Shown one piece after another: positions 60,674-64,000 of a stretch of 64,000 nucleotides of DNA. Source of the stretch: DAOTVC01 sp034437215 (GTDB taxonomy: Bacteria > Chloroflexota > Anaerolineae > B4-G1 > SLSP01); assembly GCA_034437215.1 (NCBI GenBank), contig DAOTVC010000175.1:62001-126000 (forward strand), given 5' to 3'. The position numbers and the translations under genes were made by a program. The notes under the pieces are model-generated. The model was not told the DNA's origin. It saw nothing but the letters and a program-made list of their open reading frames with translations, and did no database searches. The stretch's first letter is position 1, and each line of letters opens with the position of its first letter.

Positions 60674-62005
60674 CTACTGGAATTCCCTCAACACGCGCCG
60701 GCTTCGGTACCAGAGCCAGGCTGTTTGGATGACGCCCGCGATGCCCATCGCTGCCATGCCCACGAAGATGCCGGCGACTTCTCCCCAGATGACGCCCGCG
60801 CCTAGCAGAGCGACGACCACGAGCAGGTAGAGGCCGACGGCCTCCGTGATCCCGCGGGTCCGCTCGCTGTGGACGAGGATGCCCTGATACCAGCTCTGCA
60901 GCACAGCGATCAGGGGCAGCAGGAGCGCCAGCCAGAGGGCCTTCTGGGCCAGGCGGGTGAGGCGCTCGGGAAGGGCCGAGAGGGTGGTGAACCAGAAAGC
61001 GGAGAGCGGGGTGGCGGCCAGGAGGAGTAGGGCAGCGGTCGTCAGGAGCGCCAGCAGGAGGGCAAAGCGTCGCAGCGTGCGAACGGCCTGCGGTTGGTCC
61101 ATCAGCGCCACCACCACCTCGTTGTAGGCAATCCCACCGCTGCGCAGGATGAAGACGAGGCCGGTGAGCACGGGCCAGAGCGCCAGGGAGGGGAGGGCCT
61201 CGGGCATGCGACTCAGGGCGGCGCTGGTCAGGGGCGGGGTGAGCAGGTTGAGCAGCGAGGTGAGGGCCAGAGGGACGTAGAAGACGAGGAAGGCCCGGAA
61301 GCTGCGAGGTGCCGTCTGAGACCGGGTGGTGCGCAGGCGATCGCGAATCACGGGCCGGGCTCTGAGCCCGGCGTAGATCGCCTCGGCGACGACGCCCGTG
61401 GCGACGGCGCTGGAGGCGACGATGACGCCGGAGAGGGTGCCCCGCAAGAAGCCGAGGGTCAGGACGATCCCGTTGGATGTCAGGCGAACGAAGGTGCCCA
61501 GTCCCACGGCGCGGGAGTGGCCAAAGCGGATGAGGATGCCCTGGTTGAAGCGCCGGTAGGCGATGGCCCAGGTCCACGGGAGCATGATCATCAGACCTCT
61601 GCGCGCCGGTTCGACGATGGCCTCGGGGGCGCCCATGATCGAGCGCACGACGACGTCGTAGAGGGGGGTGAAGGCGATGAGGGCATGGAGGAGCGTCAGG
61701 AGGGCGCTGGTCCGGTGGGTGAAGCGCCGCAGCTGCCGGTAGCTGCTCCAATCCCGGCTGCGGGCCGTCGAGGCCGCCAGAAGCATGATGATGGGCGCCT
61801 CGATGATCAGGCAGAGGGGAAAGACGATGCCGCCCCAGGCCGCCAGGTTGATCTCCGGGTTGGGGAGACGGGCGGAGACGGCGCTGTGCGCCGGTCCCTC
61901 GACGCTCATCAACAGCCAGCTCGCCGCCAAGGGCCACCATGTCTGCAGAATATGCCTCATAGAGAGCGAGCCGTCGGCTGCCCCTCTCGTCTGCGCGCTC
62001 GTCAT
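60674..62005 (-). CDS. Polytopic membrane protein, MATE/flippase-like (tentative)
   Basis: A 443-residue hydrophobic protein with about twelve membrane helices. The repeats of about six helices each, the glycine/proline-rich early helices (LLMSVEGPAHSAVSARLPNP, LIIEAPIIMLLAASTARS) and the basic cytoplasmic loops resemble the MATE/MOP flippase superfamily, but no diagnostic motif was found. Start at 62005 was chosen because it lies eight bases past the stop of the flavin oxidoreductase; a longer frame to 62053 would overlap that gene. Both alternative starts lack a clear ribosome site. Confidence 0.7.
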   Translation of the reverse strand: MTSAQTRGAADGSLSMRHILQTWWPLAASWLLMSVEGPAHSAVSARLPNPEINLAAWGGIVFPLCLIIEAPIIMLLAASTARSRDWSSYRQLRRFTHRTSALLTLLHALIAFTPLYDVVVRSIMGAPEAIVEPARRGLMIMLPWTWAIAYRRFNQGILIRFGHSRAVGLGTFVRLTSNGIVLTLGFLRGTLSGVIVASSAVATGVVAEAIYAGLRARPVIRDRLRTTRSQTAPRSFRAFLVFYVPLALTSLLNLLTPPLTSAALSRMPEALPSLALWPVLTGLVFILRSGGIAYNEVVVALMDQPQAVRTLRRFALLLALLTTAALLLLAATPLSAFWFTTLSALPERLTRLAQKALWLALLLPLIAVLQSWYQGILVHSERTRGITEAVGLYLLVVVALLGAGVIWGEVAGIFVGMAAMGIAGVIQTAWLWYRSRRVLREFQ

Positions 62006-62012
62006 CGTGAGG

Positions 62013-63056
62013 TTAATCGAGACGCGCGCGCCGGTACTCGTGGGGCCACTCAACCTCGGCGCCGAGCGTGCGGGCCGCGTCCAGGGCCCACTGGGGGTGG
62101 CGGAGGAGCTCGCGTCCCAGCGCCACCAGATCCGCCCGCGCGTTGCCCACGATCTCCGCGGCCAGCTCGGCGGTGGTGATCAGACCCACGGTGGCCGTGG
62201 GGATCTCCGCCTCCCGGCGCACCTGTGCGGCGAAGGGGATCTGAAAGCCGGGATAGGTCTCCTCGGGTCCCGCGGGTATCAGCCCCCCCGACGAACAGTC
62301 GACCAGATCGACGCCCCGGCCGCCCAGGGCGCGTGCGATCGCCACCGTATCCTCCGGTGTGAGCCCCCCCTCGGCCCAGTCGGTGGCGGAGAGGCGGACG
62401 AAGAGGGGCTTCCCGGCAGGCCAGACCTCGCGCACCCCCTCCACGACGCGCAGGAGAAAGCGCATGCGGTTGGTCAGGGAGCCCCCGTAGCTGTCCTCGC
62501 GCCGGTTGGAGAGGGGGGAGAGGAATTCGTGGTTGAGGTAGCCGTGAGCGCCGTGAATCTCCACGACGTCGAAACCCGCGGCCTCCGCTCGCTGCGCCGC
62601 CGCCCGCCACGCCCCGATCACCCCATCGATCTCTTCGAGGGAGAGGGGGTGGGGGACCTTCCACGTCTCACTGAAGGGCCGGGCGCTGGGCGCTACGGGC
62701 GTTTCGGGGCCCTCACCTTTCGTGCGGCTCCAGGCCTTCCGCCCGGCGTGGGCCAGCTGCACCCCCACCGCCGCGCCTGCCCTCTGGAGGGCCGCGACAC
62801 CTCGGGCCAGCGGCGCGATCTGGGCGTCCTCCCATAGCCCCAGATCGTGAGGGCTGATGCGCCCCCGGGTCTCCACGGCCGTGGCCTCCATCACGATCAG
62901 CCCCACGCCCCCCAGCGCGCGGGCCAGGTAGTGGGCGAAGTGCCAGTCGGTGAAGTGACCGTCCTCACCGGCGTTGTACATGCACATCGGCGACAACATG
63001 ATCCGGTTGCGCAAGGTGAGATCGCGCAGCGTCAACGGCGAAAGGAGTTGTGGCAT
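62013..63056 (-). CDS. Old Yellow Enzyme-family NAD(P)H:flavin oxidoreductase (YqjM/NamA-like)
   Basis: A 347-residue FMN-dependent ene-reductase. It follows Bacillus YqjM closely: NRIMLSPMCMY (the YqjM-type cysteine), HYLARALGGVGLIVMEATAV, GVQLAHAGRKAW, EIHGAHGYLNHEFLSPLSN (the substrate-binding His pair) and EDSYGGSLTNRMRF. The barrel is the normal length. These enzymes reduce activated C=C bonds of enones and similar electrophiles. ATG 63056 has GGAGG seven bases upstream; longer frames include non-homologous residues. It is divergent from a TetR gene, which probably controls it. Confidence 0.93.
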   Translation of the reverse strand: MPQLLSPLTLRDLTLRNRIMLSPMCMYNAGEDGHFTDWHFAHYLARALGGVGLIVMEATAVETRGRISPHDLGLWEDAQIAPLARGVAALQRAGAAVGVQLAHAGRKAWSRTKGEGPETPVAPSARPFSETWKVPHPLSLEEIDGVIGAWRAAAQRAEAAGFDVVEIHGAHGYLNHEFLSPLSNRREDSYGGSLTNRMRFLLRVVEGVREVWPAGKPLFVRLSATDWAEGGLTPEDTVAIARALGGRGVDLVDCSSGGLIPAGPEETYPGFQIPFAAQVRREAEIPTATVGLITTAELAAEIVGNARADLVALGRELLRHPQWALDAARTLGAEVEWPHEYRRARLD

Positions 63057-63140
63057 GCTTTGGCCTCCATCGAGTTCTCTGGTCTGATGGGGGTGTGTTT
63101 CAACCCAGTTGGAAGCCATCCCCGGCTGAAACGTAGGACT

Positions 63141-63162
63141 TGACATTCACGTGACATTCACG
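63141..63162. repeat. 11-bp tandem repeat in the oxidoreductase leader
   Basis: TGACATTCACG occurs twice in direct succession (63141-63151 and 63152-63162). A related inverted sequence, CGTGAATTTGACA, lies at 63231-63243 over the TetR -35 box. Possible second regulator site. Confidence 0.45.
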
Positions 63163-63202
63163 CTTCGGCTCAACTTAGCTGGAAAACACCCGTATGATTG
63201 AG

Positions 63203-63230
63203 AGTATAGTCCGGTCAGGTGACACGTCAA
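63203..63230 (-). promoter_or_regulatory. Promoter of the Old Yellow Enzyme gene
   Basis: On the minus strand, TTGACG (63230-63225), a 16-bp spacer and TATACT (63208-63203). The transcript would have a leader of about 140 nt containing the 11-bp repeats. Confidence 0.55.
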
Positions 63231-63237
63231 CGTGAAT

Positions 63238-63266
63238 TTGACAGTTCGCAAGAGCAGTAGTACACT
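63238..63266 (+). promoter_or_regulatory. Promoter of the TetR gene
   Basis: TTGACA (63238-63243), a 17-bp spacer and TACACT (63261-63266). The expected start point is about 63273, inside the first operator palindrome. Confidence 0.6.
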
Positions 63267-63267
63267 T

Positions 63268-63301
63268 GCTCATAAAATGAGCGCCTGCTCATAAAGTGAG
63301 T
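63268..63301. promoter_or_regulatory. Two operator palindromes for the TetR-family regulator
   Basis: GCTCATAAAATGAGC (63268-63282) is a palindrome with 6-bp arms and a 3-bp centre. GCTCATAAAGTGAGT (63287-63301) repeats it 19 bp on with two changes. Both lie just after the -10 box, where binding would block transcription, as expected for autorepression. Confidence 0.7.
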
Positions 63302-63319
63302 GCGCATTCAAGGAGGCCT

Positions 63320-63973
63320 ATGGACAGCCAACAGCCCAGTTCGCGACCCCGCTTCGAGCGTCGCCGGCGCCGTCGCATTCGCAGGCGGCAGGAGGAGATC
63401 CTCTCCGCCGCCGCCGAGGTCTTCGCCGAGAAGGGGTATGCCAATACCACCGTCAGGGAGATCGCCGAGCGGGCCGATATGGCGGAGGGCACCCTCTACA
63501 ACTACTTCGACGGCAAGCGTGAGATACTCCTTACGATTCTAGAGGAGGCACAACCGCCGCTAGAGGAGGCATTCACGGAGCTCGAAGGGCTGGAGGATCG
63601 CGACGCGATGATGGCGATGATTGAGCAGGCCTTCGACCTCTCTGAAGTCAATCTGCCCTTCACACGCACCCTCCTGACGGAGGCGTGGGTTGATGATGAG
63701 GTCCTGCAGGACTTCATCGCTGAACGTATCCGGAACGTGGACAAGCTGTTGCAGGCCTTTGTCCGGGAGCGCATCCGGGCCGGCGCTTTCCGCTCCATCG
63801 ATCCCGCTATCGCTTCCCGTGTGTCAATGGGCATGTTCCTGGGGCTGCTGTTACCGGTCCTGAGGGGGGTAGAGCCCGTGCCCTCACCCGCGGAAAGGCG
63901 GCAACTGGCAGCTGCCGCCGTCGATCTCTTGCTCGAGGGCATACGTCGTCGTCCCGCGGAGGGGGGCGGGTGA
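63320..63973 (+). CDS. TetR/AcrR-family transcriptional regulator
   Basis: A 217-residue repressor. A basic N-terminal arm (RRRRRRIRRRQ) precedes the helix-turn-helix: EEILSAAAEVFAEKGYANTT, VREIAERADMAEGTLYNYF (about residues 50-68) and DGKREILLTIL. The C-terminal ligand-binding domain is variable, as usual. ATG 63320 follows AAGGAGG; a GTG at 63296 lies inside an operator palindrome. It probably represses itself and possibly the divergent oxidoreductase and the next gene, which starts on its stop codon (TGATG). Confidence 0.92.
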   Translation: MDSQQPSSRPRFERRRRRRIRRRQEEILSAAAEVFAEKGYANTTVREIAERADMAEGTLYNYFDGKREILLTILEEAQPPLEEAFTELEGLEDRDAMMAMIEQAFDLSEVNLPFTRTLLTEAWVDDEVLQDFIAERIRNVDKLLQAFVRERIRAGAFRSIDPAIASRVSMGMFLGLLLPVLRGVEPVPSPAERRQLAAAAVDLLLEGIRRRPAEGGG

Positions 63974-64000
63974 TGGTCCGCCGCATCTGGGCCGTCGTCC
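63973..64000 (+). CDS. Start of a further gene, 3' cut by window end
   Basis: ATG overlaps the TetR stop (TGATG), and the frame stays open for the nine visible codons, MVRRIWAVV. The coupling suggests a gene under the same regulator. The short basic, aromatic start resembles N-termini of ABC-2-type permeases, but nine residues cannot establish this. Confidence 0.4.

Overview
The window is about 62% GC and looks like a chromosome segment of a Chloroflexota bacterium (Anaerolineae/Caldilineae-like). That is inferred from the very large run of HAMP/GAF sensor proteins, the Cox-type molybdenum hydroxylases, the heptamer-repeat arrays beside a four-helix-bundle gene, and the absence of outer-membrane genes. 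No 16S or other phylogenetic marker is present, so the assignment is tentative. No tRNA, rRNA, CRISPR array or transposase was seen.

Region 1 (1-14141, all +) is catabolic. It starts with a 5'-truncated cyclase-family gene and an NmrA-like NAD(P)-binding gene. A complete molybdenum hydroxylase set follows (FAD, 2Fe-2S and Mo subunits plus a CoxG-like protein), then two NCS2 nucleobase permeases and a second, xanthine-dehydrogenase-like set. The second set is interrupted between its 2Fe-2S and Mo subunits by a cassette: a four-helix-bundle (S23/Avd-like) gene between two inverted arrays of 7-bp repeats. A separate 7-bp-periodic hairpin lies just upstream of the same operon.

Region 2 (14284-14718) is a NUDIX hydrolase on the minus strand, then a 390-bp divergent leader with promoters and palindromes.

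Region 3 (15108-55523, all +) is a 40-kb signalling locus with coupled and overlapping genes. It has two single-domain receivers, a membrane histidine kinase with an altered H-box, 14 kinase-less sensors (different input modules joined to GAF plus half-GAF and a shared C-terminal tail), a substrate-binding lipoprotein, an S-adenosylmethionine methyltransferase, a 1786-residue hybrid histidine kinase and a ferredoxin with its own promoter. The layout suggests many inputs feeding a few kinases, perhaps by mixed oligomers as in chemoreceptor arrays. This system and the heptamer cassette are the most unusual parts of the window.

Region 4 (55602-64000) is housekeeping or accessory: a PHP-domain protein, a VanW/YoaR-like envelope protein, an unknown two-helix membrane protein, a YhhN-like protein, a MATE-like polytopic protein, an Old Yellow Enzyme homologue, a divergent TetR regulator with clear operator palindromes, and the first codons of one more gene.
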